NCBI RefSeq assembly: GCF_005503445.1
Contig: NZ_SCOH01000016.1
Location: 1 to 64,000 of the forward strand
DNA: 64,000 nucleotides
Reading direction: 5' to 3'
Origin: Chitinivorax sp. B
GTDB lineage: Bacteria > Pseudomonadota > Gammaproteobacteria > Burkholderiales > SCOH01
Shown here: positions 27,470 to 36,296 of the stretch, piece by piece
Numbering within the stretch: position 1 is the stretch's first letter
Layout of the letters: the number at the start of each line of letters is the position of its first letter
Made by a program: the position numbers and the translations under genes
The notes under the pieces: generated by a model
What the model saw: the letters and a program-made list of their open reading frames with translations, nothing else
The model's database searches: none
Told to the model about the DNA's origin: nothing

Positions 27470-28620
27470 CGGCGTATCTTTTCTGCCAGCCAGGCGGCCA
27501 ACTGGCCAGGCGTCATTGCCCCGATATGGGCACCGGCGTTGACCATCCGAGTGGCGGTTTCACGGTCATAGTTGGGGGTTGCGTCGGCATCCAGTGCGGC
27601 TAGGCCCAATACCTGAGTGCCGTTTTCCACCAGGGTTTTCACACGTCTGACCAACTCGTGATCACTGCCGCCTTCATAGAAATCGCTGATCAGGACCACC
27701 ACCGACTTTTGCGGATTGTGGATCAACGACTGCGCATAGCCCACGGCTTTGGCAATATCAGTACCGCCACCCAACTGGACTTTCATCAACAGCTCGACCG
27801 GGTCGGCAACATCATCGGTCAGGTCAACCACCGCAGTATCGAACGCTACCAGATGCGTGCGCATGCCGGGTAGGCTCCACAGACAGGCTGCCATCACGGC
27901 GGAATGGATCACCGAATCCACCATCGAGCCGCTTTGGTCAACCAATAGGATGACATCCCACTGCTCGGTATGGCGTTTGACCCGGCTCATGAAAGCCGGT
28001 TTGTCGAGGTACAGCTTTTTGCGTTGCGGATCCCAGCGGTGCAGGTTGTCCTGTACGGTACGCTTGAAATCGAAGTTGCGCGCCACGGGAACCCAGGATC
28101 GCCGCCGCCGATCACGGCTGCCCGAAAAGGCTTGCCGCACGTCGGTGGCCAATTGTTCCATGATGCGGCGGACCACTTCGGCCACCAGCTTGCGTGCTGC
28201 AGCCAGCACGTCCGGGTTCATCAGATGCTTGGTGTGCAGCACGGCACGCAGCAGACTGGGCGAGGGCTCGATGCGCTCCAGCACTTCCAGGTTGGTCACT
28301 ACTTCGTCAATGCCGAAACGCTCCACTGCATCCTGTTCCAGTCGTTCGATGACCTCCTTCGGGAACAGCTCGTGAATGGTGTTGATCCAGTCCGGTGTGG
28401 TCAGTTGCGATTTCTCGTGCCCGCCATGCCGACTGGCGGACCGCTCACCCCGCGCCTTGCGGTCGGGGTCGCGCCCATACAGCCATTCCAGTGCGGCATC
28501 GGCTGCCTGGGCCTCACCGGGCAAATCTCCCAGGCAGCCCTGGGCGGCTTCGCCCAGCAGCAGGCGCCAGCGGGTCAATGGATCGGATATGGAAAGTTGT
28601 AGCGCTTGGTGGCGGCTCAT
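27466..28620 (-). CDS. yehP: VWA-domain protein (YehP-like)
   Basis: 384 aa. An N-terminal helical region (1-215) precedes a von Willebrand A domain with an intact MIDAS DQSGS (D228-x-S-x-S) and a later LGGGTDIAKA threonine motif; it continues VVLISDFYEGG. This is the CoxE-like class of VWA protein that partners MoxR AAA+ ATPases. It overlaps the yehQ-like gene by 4 bp and follows the DUF5682 gene after 4 nt, so translation is probably coupled. It is expected to bind a divalent metal and a protein client. Confidence 0.88.
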   Translation of the reverse strand: MSRHQALQLSISDPLTRWRLLLGEAAQGCLGDLPGEAQAADAALEWLYGRDPDRKARGERSASRHGGHEKSQLTTPDWINTIHELFPKEVIERLEQDAVERFGIDEVVTNLEVLERIEPSPSLLRAVLHTKHLMNPDVLAAARKLVAEVVRRIMEQLATDVRQAFSGSRDRRRRSWVPVARNFDFKRTVQDNLHRWDPQRKKLYLDKPAFMSRVKRHTEQWDVILLVDQSGSMVDSVIHSAVMAACLWSLPGMRTHLVAFDTAVVDLTDDVADPVELLMKVQLGGGTDIAKAVGYAQSLIHNPQKSVVVLISDFYEGGSDHELVRRVKTLVENGTQVLGLAALDADATPNYDRETATRMVNAGAHIGAMTPGQLAAWLAEKIRR

Positions 28621-28624
28621 GAGA

Positions 28625-31033
28625 TCAGTTCAAGGTTGAGATGGCGTCGCGCTGGGGTGGTATCAGCGTGATCCCCCAACTGGCGAGTTTGTCGACGGCG
28701 GTTTGTTCCAGTTGCAGATGGGTAGCCAGGCTTTCGGCCGATAGCGTGGGCAACTCTGCCAGCAAGCTGCGGCGCGATATGGGGGGCGCCTGATAGAGCG
28801 ACAAGATGGCTTCGGCCAGGGCGGCCCGTTCTTGTGTGGGTAACCAGGCAAATGCGCCGCGAATGGCGGGTAGTGCCTGCAAAAAGTCGGCGCCATCCAG
28901 TGTGCCAATCAGGCTGTCCAAGGTGCTCACGAATGCCCGATCCTGCGTCAGTTGCTCCCGAGCCAATGCCAACAAGCCAGCCAGCGCATCGCCAATGTGG
29001 GCTGTGGGCAGGCTTTGCAGCAATGCGCTGGCATCGGGCTGCGAATCGGATTCCGGTGACAGGCTGAGTACCAACCCCAGGGCGGCGCCACGGCTGACGG
29101 CTGCGGCATCGACGGCCTGGGCTTTGCGCCGGCACACGGCCAGGGCGCGATCAGGTTCCAGCGCTGGCAAAGTTGGCTGGCTGCCCGGCTGCGTGGCGAG
29201 TGCGTCACGCACGATCAGGCGGATCGCCTGGAAAGCCTGGATGTGCGCCAGTTGTTGCTCGGGCGGGACACTGCCGGTTGCCTCCAGTAGCCATAAAGCC
29301 CGATCGAATGCGGCACTGACGGCGGTTTGCAACAAAGCGGAACCCACCATGCCCAGTGATTCACCGTGTCGGTACAGGGTGAACAGTACCTGCAATGGTT
29401 CACCGAAGGCATCAAAGTGGCCTTCCTGTGCGATGGATGCAGGCAGCTCATCCAGCAGTCGACTACTGACGACGGGCAGCCCTGCAAATGCGGCGCGGTT
29501 CAGGGCGCCGGCCAATACCGCTATTCGGCTGCTGCCGGGGGCGACTTGCTGCAGGATTTCTTCCAGCCGGTTGCGGGCGGCATCTTCCAGTGTCGCCCCG
29601 TAGACTGCGGCCTCGATCAGCGCGGCTCGTTGCTCAAGCGAGGTCCGGAGTTGCCAGCACTCCTGTTGGCCACGGCCCATGGCCAGATCGGGTCCCGATT
29701 CTCGATGAATGCCGGGGATGGCCAGTAATGTCAATCGGTGTAGGACGCGGCTTTTGAGCCGGTCGTCTTGCGCCAGCAGGTTCAAGTCCAGCGTACCATT
29801 GAGTGGGATGCCCAGCCGCGCCAGCTCCTGATCGACAGCCAACACCAGTGGCGGTTGTGGGGTACCCGGGGCCAGCGCACCGCTGGCATCACCTGACAGC
29901 ACATCCATCATCTCGACCAGGGCCGGATCAGTCCCAGGCCGGATCGGGCCGCGATAGGTCCAAGGGAGCGGTACATCCAGTGCTTGTTTGATCAACGCGG
30001 TGGCGACGGCATCCAGCCAGTCGCTGCGTAATGGCACGGTGTGGCCGCGCAGCCGGGCCAAACCCAGTGCATGGGTATGAATGGCGATCAAATCGGCGGT
30101 GGACGAAGGTAGACGTTTTTGCCGCAAGCGCGTAAGGATGGCCTTTAGCGCATGTTCACCGGCACCGGCTGCGCCATGTTCCCACACCCATTGGTAATAG
30201 GCGGGTGAAGACATGCCGGATGCGTAGCCAGTAAAGGCATCCAGCCGCTTGTTGTGGTAGGGCACCAAATAGGAGCCAAATGTAGCTACACCATGCACAT
30301 TCGCATTCGGCGCCGGAACGTCGGGCGGCGACTGGCCAGCCTGAGCTGGGCAGTCTCGCCAAAGCTTGGCCAGGGCAGGGGCATGGTAGCCGCCGCACAC
30401 GACGAGCACTGGGCCATCACCTTGTGCCATGGCCCAAGCAATCCAGCGCGCCATCATCCATTCACGGGCCTGGTTGCCGATCGAGCCCGGATCATCGGCC
30501 CGCAAATGGATGAAATAGGTCTGTAAGCGATCTGCCAGCTCTGTCAGTGGCAATTCACCTTCAAACAGGTGGTCCCACAGTGCGTCACGACTGTCGATGG
30601 CCAGTTTGTCGCATAAGGCCCGTTCATAGGCTGCCGTGCGGGCCTCGTGCGCTTCATCATCTGCATCGGCATAACGGTTCAGTGTATCGGCAAAGGCATC
30701 ATGCCAGGCTGGCAGGTCAATAAAGCGAGCCTGTGCACCGACTTGCCGTGCTACCTGCAATGCTTGCCATTCCGGTGAGTGCTCGGCAAACGGTGACCAC
30801 GATGCGCGCCGATCGTCCAGCGGGCCATTGCTGGAGAAAAAACTGTAAATCGCCAAGGGCAGGCGATGCGGCAGATATAACTCATCGATACGTGGATTGA
30901 AGTCAGCTGGGCCTTCGATCAGTACGTGGCGCGGCTTGAGTGCGTGAATCTGCGCTGCCACCAGCCGGGCGCAAGCCGGGCTGTGATGACGCACACCGAT
31001 GATAAGCGGGGAGGGTGGGGTTTTCTCAGTCAC
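28625..31033 (-). CDS. yehM: DUF5682 protein (YehM-like)
   Basis: 802 aa. The N-terminus (LIIGVRHHSPACARLVAAQI, then HVLIEGPADFNP) matches DUF5682 and recalls the EreA/TraB-like fold, in which His and Glu residues at these spots are catalytic; activity has not been shown. The rest is a long helical repeat-like region. It overlaps the upstream MoxR gene by 4 bp. Position and content match E. coli yehM. Confidence 0.82.
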   Translation of the reverse strand: MTEKTPPSPLIIGVRHHSPACARLVAAQIHALKPRHVLIEGPADFNPRIDELYLPHRLPLAIYSFFSSNGPLDDRRASWSPFAEHSPEWQALQVARQVGAQARFIDLPAWHDAFADTLNRYADADDEAHEARTAAYERALCDKLAIDSRDALWDHLFEGELPLTELADRLQTYFIHLRADDPGSIGNQAREWMMARWIAWAMAQGDGPVLVVCGGYHAPALAKLWRDCPAQAGQSPPDVPAPNANVHGVATFGSYLVPYHNKRLDAFTGYASGMSSPAYYQWVWEHGAAGAGEHALKAILTRLRQKRLPSSTADLIAIHTHALGLARLRGHTVPLRSDWLDAVATALIKQALDVPLPWTYRGPIRPGTDPALVEMMDVLSGDASGALAPGTPQPPLVLAVDQELARLGIPLNGTLDLNLLAQDDRLKSRVLHRLTLLAIPGIHRESGPDLAMGRGQQECWQLRTSLEQRAALIEAAVYGATLEDAARNRLEEILQQVAPGSSRIAVLAGALNRAAFAGLPVVSSRLLDELPASIAQEGHFDAFGEPLQVLFTLYRHGESLGMVGSALLQTAVSAAFDRALWLLEATGSVPPEQQLAHIQAFQAIRLIVRDALATQPGSQPTLPALEPDRALAVCRRKAQAVDAAAVSRGAALGLVLSLSPESDSQPDASALLQSLPTAHIGDALAGLLALAREQLTQDRAFVSTLDSLIGTLDGADFLQALPAIRGAFAWLPTQERAALAEAILSLYQAPPISRRSLLAELPTLSAESLATHLQLEQTAVDKLASWGITLIPPQRDAISTLN

Positions 31034-32130
31034 GGCAGGCGATGACGGGCGGCGTAGTAGTCGCGCCAGTGTTCACCCTGGCGTTTGGCGACTTTTTGCT
31101 CAAAATAACGACGCAGTTTGGCACGATCATCGGCGTTATCCTTGACCACGGTGCCAGCGATACATTCCACCACGTCGGCCGGCTCGCCTTCGCGCTGATC
31201 CAGAAACCACGCCCGCACACCGACCGCATGGGCTACGTTGACTGCCTCGGCGGTGGACATCACCGCATTCAGCTTATCCATCCCGTCGCCGCTACCTGCT
31301 TTGCCATTGGCCCCGCGCAAATCGCGGAAGGTTGTGACCAACAGCTCAAGGATTGGTGTTGGCAACTTATGTGGAATACCGCTTTTTTCCAGCAACCGGG
31401 CCGAGGCAGATTCAACCAGCGCCAGTTCATGGGCAAAATCAAGAATCGGGAAGACCGTCTCGAAATCGAAACGGCGTTTCAATGCCGCACTCATCTCATT
31501 CACCCCGCGGTCACGGGTATTGGCGGTCGCGATGATGTTGAAGCCTTCCTTGGCATACAGCATGCCGTGTTCGCCATCCAGTTCCGGCACAGCCATGACA
31601 CGGTCGGAGAGCATGCCCAACAGGCAGTCCTGTACCTCCAGCGGGGCACGAGTGATTTCCTCGAACCGCACGATGTGGCCGTCCCGCATTCCCTGATAGA
31701 GCGGTGCTGGCACCAGCGCGCGTGGGCTGGGGCCTTCGTTGATCAACAGCGCGTAGTTCCAGCAGTACTTGATCTGGTCCTCGGTGATCGAGGCACCCCC
31801 TTGAATGGTGAGGGTGGATTGCCCGCAGATGGCAGCGGCCAGCAGTTCCGACAGCATGGATTTGGCTGTGCCAGGTTCACCGACCAGCATCAGCCCACGG
31901 CCAGTTGCCAGGGTAACCAGCATGCGCTCGATGGCGGCGGCAGGCGCAACGATTTTGCGTTCGATACCCGCCTCGGCATCACCCAGAATGAAACGTCGGG
32001 CACCGGTCAGGCTCATGGCCCAGCCAGGTGGACGAGGGGCCTTGTCGGCCTTGCAGAGCTTCTTCAGTTCATCAGCATAGAGGACTTCTGCTGGTGGGCG
32101 CTGTAACTGCGACTTTTTGTTGGCACTCAT
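31030..32130 (-). CDS. yehL: MoxR-family AAA+ ATPase (YehL-like)
   Basis: 366 aa. Walker A is GEPGTAKS (84-91); Walker B-like VRFEEITRAP, sensor 1 in IIATANTRDRG and the arginine-rich ALKRRFDFE follow in order. MoxR ATPases work as chaperone-like remodelers with VWA proteins; the VWA partner is two genes downstream. The spacing to the upstream WGR gene is 14 nt and the 3' end overlaps the DUF5682 gene by 4 bp. Confidence 0.92.
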   Translation of the reverse strand: MSANKKSQLQRPPAEVLYADELKKLCKADKAPRPPGWAMSLTGARRFILGDAEAGIERKIVAPAAAIERMLVTLATGRGLMLVGEPGTAKSMLSELLAAAICGQSTLTIQGGASITEDQIKYCWNYALLINEGPSPRALVPAPLYQGMRDGHIVRFEEITRAPLEVQDCLLGMLSDRVMAVPELDGEHGMLYAKEGFNIIATANTRDRGVNEMSAALKRRFDFETVFPILDFAHELALVESASARLLEKSGIPHKLPTPILELLVTTFRDLRGANGKAGSGDGMDKLNAVMSTAEAVNVAHAVGVRAWFLDQREGEPADVVECIAGTVVKDNADDRAKLRRYFEQKVAKRQGEHWRDYYAARHRLP

Positions 32131-32144
32131 GGTTGTCTCGCTTT

Positions 32145-35100
32145 TCAGGCCCGCAGGCTTTCCATATCGCGGATCAGTTCGCTGACGGCGATCGAATCCA
32201 GCGTGTTGAATGCCTCGGGTGTATCGACACTACCCCAGCCATTGGGGTGGCCGGTGGAAACGGTTTGCAGGGTTTGTTCCGGGTATTCGTCGACCATGCC
32301 GACGATGATGCCCGGGTCCAGGTTCAATTCCACCATTTTTTTGCCCACGGCTTTGGTGAAGTACCAGATCGAGCCACCATCCTGAGCATCACCGCGTCGC
32401 CAGCCCTTGTTGCTCAGCCCCAGGACTCGGCCAGTGGGTACGACAACACCTTGCCAGCGCTTCAACTCAGCCGTGGCCAGTTCATCGGCGGTCAAGGCAT
32501 AGGTATCCCGACCAATCTGTGGGAAGGGCTGCAACAGCTCATAATCGGCCAGCAACTGGCCAAATGCAGCGGCTTGCCCAGTGGGCAGTTCCAGCGCGTG
32601 TGGCAGGCCGATGCGCAGGTTGTTGTCTTCTGGTAGCTTAAATGGGTCGTCTTCAGCCGTCGTGAAGCTGCCGTCCTCCGCAACACGGAAGCAATGCAGT
32701 AGTTGACCGCCGAAATTGCTATCATCTTCAACCTGATAGATGCCCCATACCAAACGTTGTACCAGATGGCGTACCAGTGGATGACCAGCAAGAAACTGCT
32801 TGAACAGCGCCGGTTGCCAGCGGCGGCGCGCGCACATGGCCACTTCCAGTCGCAACACCTGTTGCGAGGCAATGGTGCGGGCATCTTTCTTCAGCGACTT
32901 GAACCGTTCCACGGCACTGGCCGACAGCTCGGCATCATCGGTTTTCTTGGGTTTGGGTAGATCGGCCAGTCGAGCACCTTCATTGTCCCTGACATAGGGC
33001 TTCAATGATTCATCAAACCCGACACGGAACTGACGTGGGCCGAAATCCAGCAACAAAGTGCCGTTGCTATCCAAGCCCAGATCAGGTGCCAGACGGTCTT
33101 CTAGTTCTTCGGTCGTCAGGTCGCGGGCTTCGGCAATCTGGTCGATCTTTTCACGGGCACGATCCTGCAGTCCCTTGAACTTCACTTTTTGGGCAATGCC
33201 GTTGAGCAGCATCAGCGCGACATCACTGCCGATATTGGCCAGTACGTCCAGCCCGGCCACAGCACGGGTATGCTGGCTTTCACCTGGCCAGGCACGAATA
33301 TAAGGGGTGAGCTTGCGGGCAACGTCGTCATTTCCCAGCAATCCCAATGCGTGGAATGCCCAGTTCTCTTTGGATGGTGAGCCTGCATACATCCAGGCGG
33401 CAAAACAATCCCAGGCAAAATTGGCCAGCGACTGCGGCGTGCAGGCTTCCTTCAATTGAGGAATACCGGCATAGATGCCGTCACTGGTCGGAAAACGCAG
33501 CATCGCCCCGATATGATCCAGTACTTCATCTGGCAAGGCTTTACCGTTGCTGGCCAATATGGGCCGCGGCCAGACGTTGGGTTGCCAGAAATCCGGCAGC
33601 TTGCCGATCTTGGTCGGGCAACGATCCAGCGGGTCCTCGTCCAACAGGGCACGCAGGGCCGCGCTGGCTTCAGGGCCCGGATAACGGCCGGCGACGGTCA
33701 TCAACAGGGCATCGTGCCCGTGACTGGCCAACAACCGCAGTGCCAGGGCGGCGCTGTCACGCGCTTCGCCCGCCTTGCCCAGCGCCGGCGCGATCAGGCC
33801 GCAGGCTGCATGTTCCGGGTAGCGTAACAGCCACTGCTTCGCTTCTTCGCGCGCGGTTTTCAGCTTTGCATAGGCTCGGGCAACAATGGGTGCCAGCTCG
33901 ACCGCGCCAAATGGCAAGGCGTAGGACAAATCCTGAGTCGGGCGCTGCTGGACGGTGGCCATCAGGCCGGGCAGAACCTTCAGGCCATATTTGGCGGTGA
34001 TGTATTGCACGCCATGGCCGGGCTCAGACGCCAGTGCGTTCCACACCGTGATACCCATATCGTTGGGCAGGTGCGCGGCAGCGGTGGCGTCGAAGTTGAA
34101 CCAATAGCTCAAGCCAGTCTGTCGGTATTCGTGCCAGGTGGCGATCAGTTCGTCGACATTCTGGGTTCGGATGGCTTGGGCAGCCCGCCCGATCAGCTGG
34201 TCGGCCAATTTGGTGTTGCCGCGGTTGTATTGTCCGAAACCCAACTGCTGGGCGAGTCCCAGCATGTCTTTACCTGCCTTCCGGTAGTGTTCCTGCTGCC
34301 AGTCGCTCAGCTCCATGGCGCGTTCGCGCTGGCCGGGCTGCCATTGTTCGATGGCCAGTAGGCTGAGCGGGTCCAAGGTCAGCGCAGCCATGCCTTGCTT
34401 GCTGCGCTTGTTCAGCCATGGCGGGTTGGCCAGCACACGTGGCAGCTCGCTGATTTCTGCGACCTCGATCGGGTTGGCCAGTTGCTCTGTCAGCTGATCC
34501 AATACGGTCATTGCAGCGTTGGACAGCCAGGGTTTCAGTGTTGGCAGCAATTCAAGGTGGGCGGGCAACAAGCTGAGCAGGGTCGCATGAAACAGTGGGG
34601 ACTCTTTGCTGCTGGCTGCCATTTTCTCAGTAAGGGCGGCAATGGCAGCCACTGGCCAACGACGTACCGCGCGTGAGAATCGTGTCAGGGCATTTTTGCT
34701 TGACTGTGCTACACCAGCTAGCGCGATGATGGCTCGGGGTACTCCAATACCGCATAGCAGATCGGCAGCCGTGTCAGCATAGGCGCCATGTTCCAGGATC
34801 GGCACCGCCTCCACGCCACGTTCCAGCGCCAGGGTAGAAAGGAAGTCATAGCGATTGAAGAACATTTTGTCGGCATAACGGACCAGATCGGGTCGACCCA
34901 GTGCTGCGATCACGTCTGGATCGGTTGCAGTCAGTTGCAGCCAGACTGCACTGTCCGGCGCATTGGGGCCTGCCAGGCTGCGCCCCAACTCGTTCGAGAA
35001 CTCTGGCAAATCCGGCAGCAATAAGCCAAATAAGGGTTGGCGGCAGGTCGATAATGTGTGCAGTGATGCGTTGATCAAGTTCACACATTCGGTCCAGACT

Positions 35101-35966
35101 GGTTCTTCCGCTGCAGAGAGGTAGTCGCGGAAGACCAACTCGGTTTCGCCGAACGGGCCATACCAAGTGTCGTCCAGCGGTTCGCTGTCATCCAGCTTGA
35201 TCGAGCATTGATAGCGCTGGCTACGTGACCATTCGATCTGTACCGAGTAACGCTCGGCTTCGATCAATGCGGAGATGGCGTAAGGCAAGCCATGATGCGC
35301 CACTAGGTATTCAACGAATAGCGACCCAATATTGCGTGCTTCAGAAGGTGCGATGACGCAGGCAACGGCCAGTAATATACCATCGGAGCCCAGTGTGCCA
35401 CCCAACTCGCTGTTGGCGAAGCGTTGCTCGGCCTCAACCAGCAGTGGCTGGATTACCTGCGATGAGCCTGCCTGACTGAACTGGACGTGCTTGGTCAGGA
35501 GCTGCCGCACCTCATGCCAGCATTGGCGTGCCGGCCGTACTGTAATGTTGGCTGGAAACTGCCGTGAACTGAGGCGGCATTCCATGGCATCGCGCGGCAG
35601 ATCAAGAACGGGGCCACTGGCGAGCCAAGGTGGTGTATCACAATCAACAGAGGCCGGAGACAATTGGGTATGTGTAGGCTTGACGGGTGCGGGTGTGGCT
35701 TCTGTGTTTGCTTTTACCGGGTCTGGCTTGGAGCTTTTCCCGATACCGGCTGTGGTAACAGCGCCGACTTCCACATAGCCTTTGCTGGTTTTTTCCTTGA
35801 CCAGTTTGTCCAACGCGGCGGTAGCTTTGGTGGTATCGGCGAAGCCTTTTGTCTGACTCTGACCATTGGTGCCGATCTTGCCCCATCGAATATTCAGATC
35901 ACTGCCATCCTGCTCGATTTCCCAAAACTTACTGGAATTGCCCTCAACATACTCGAAACGCCGCAT
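32145..35966 (-). CDS. yehI: WGR- and DUF4132-domain protein (YehI/MolR-like)
   Basis: 1273 aa, first gene of the operon. Residues 1-70 form a WGR domain (RRFEYVEGNSSKFWEIEQDG, WGKIGTNGQSQTKGF), a nucleic-acid-binding module found in PARPs. A Pro/Thr/Ala linker at about 70-105 follows, then a long alpha-helical HEAT-like region and a C-terminal DUF4132 domain (LEVAMCARRRWQPALFKQF, then a beta-rich end). E. coli yehI has the same domain order and neighbours. The WGR domain hints that the whole operon senses or acts on nucleic acid; this is inference. Confidence 0.88.
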   Translation of the reverse strand: MRRFEYVEGNSSKFWEIEQDGSDLNIRWGKIGTNGQSQTKGFADTTKATAALDKLVKEKTSKGYVEVGAVTTAGIGKSSKPDPVKANTEATPAPVKPTHTQLSPASVDCDTPPWLASGPVLDLPRDAMECRLSSRQFPANITVRPARQCWHEVRQLLTKHVQFSQAGSSQVIQPLLVEAEQRFANSELGGTLGSDGILLAVACVIAPSEARNIGSLFVEYLVAHHGLPYAISALIEAERYSVQIEWSRSQRYQCSIKLDDSEPLDDTWYGPFGETELVFRDYLSAAEEPVWTECVNLINASLHTLSTCRQPLFGLLLPDLPEFSNELGRSLAGPNAPDSAVWLQLTATDPDVIAALGRPDLVRYADKMFFNRYDFLSTLALERGVEAVPILEHGAYADTAADLLCGIGVPRAIIALAGVAQSSKNALTRFSRAVRRWPVAAIAALTEKMAASSKESPLFHATLLSLLPAHLELLPTLKPWLSNAAMTVLDQLTEQLANPIEVAEISELPRVLANPPWLNKRSKQGMAALTLDPLSLLAIEQWQPGQRERAMELSDWQQEHYRKAGKDMLGLAQQLGFGQYNRGNTKLADQLIGRAAQAIRTQNVDELIATWHEYRQTGLSYWFNFDATAAAHLPNDMGITVWNALASEPGHGVQYITAKYGLKVLPGLMATVQQRPTQDLSYALPFGAVELAPIVARAYAKLKTAREEAKQWLLRYPEHAACGLIAPALGKAGEARDSAALALRLLASHGHDALLMTVAGRYPGPEASAALRALLDEDPLDRCPTKIGKLPDFWQPNVWPRPILASNGKALPDEVLDHIGAMLRFPTSDGIYAGIPQLKEACTPQSLANFAWDCFAAWMYAGSPSKENWAFHALGLLGNDDVARKLTPYIRAWPGESQHTRAVAGLDVLANIGSDVALMLLNGIAQKVKFKGLQDRAREKIDQIAEARDLTTEELEDRLAPDLGLDSNGTLLLDFGPRQFRVGFDESLKPYVRDNEGARLADLPKPKKTDDAELSASAVERFKSLKKDARTIASQQVLRLEVAMCARRRWQPALFKQFLAGHPLVRHLVQRLVWGIYQVEDDSNFGGQLLHCFRVAEDGSFTTAEDDPFKLPEDNNLRIGLPHALELPTGQAAAFGQLLADYELLQPFPQIGRDTYALTADELATAELKRWQGVVVPTGRVLGLSNKGWRRGDAQDGGSIWYFTKAVGKKMVELNLDPGIIVGMVDEYPEQTLQTVSTGHPNGWGSVDTPEAFNTLDSIAVSELIRDMESLRA

Positions 35967-36296
35967 TGGTCACCTGTCTGCTGATTATTTGGATTGGCAG
36001 GGCATGTTTGGTACTTTGCCCTTGTGAGACTGAGGCTTGCGGTACCTGATGGTGGTTGTATATGCATACATGGCAAGCCAGACGGTATTGTATGCAAAAA
36101 GCATTATGCTTTGGTGGGTAAAGATGAAAAAAGTTTGATGGTGGCCGTAAACGTAGCGCATCCTCGAATAGCGAAAATCCAGAGTTGCTAGGCGAAGGCG
36201 TGGATTGGCGTCAAGGATAGGTGGATTGGACTGGCAAGGGGGCAATGCCATGTGCCGGCTCACGCTGGCATTGCGTCCACCTGGATTAATTGGCCG
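35967..36296. other. Intergenic region: yeh-like operon promoter and end of rph-like gene
   Basis: About 330 bp with minus-strand genes on both sides. The part next to 35966 must hold the promoter of the five-gene operon; no clear sigma-70 boxes stand out. Near the other end, GCAATGCCA (36242-36250) pairs with TGGCATTGC (36266-36274) around a 15-nt loop, a possible 3' end for the rph-like gene without a U tract. Confidence 0.45.

Noticed and set aside
27749-28602. Two overlapping plus-strand frames of about 210 residues within the VWA gene
   Set aside because: Both are opposite to a well-conserved VWA protein and have biased, low-complexity compositions.
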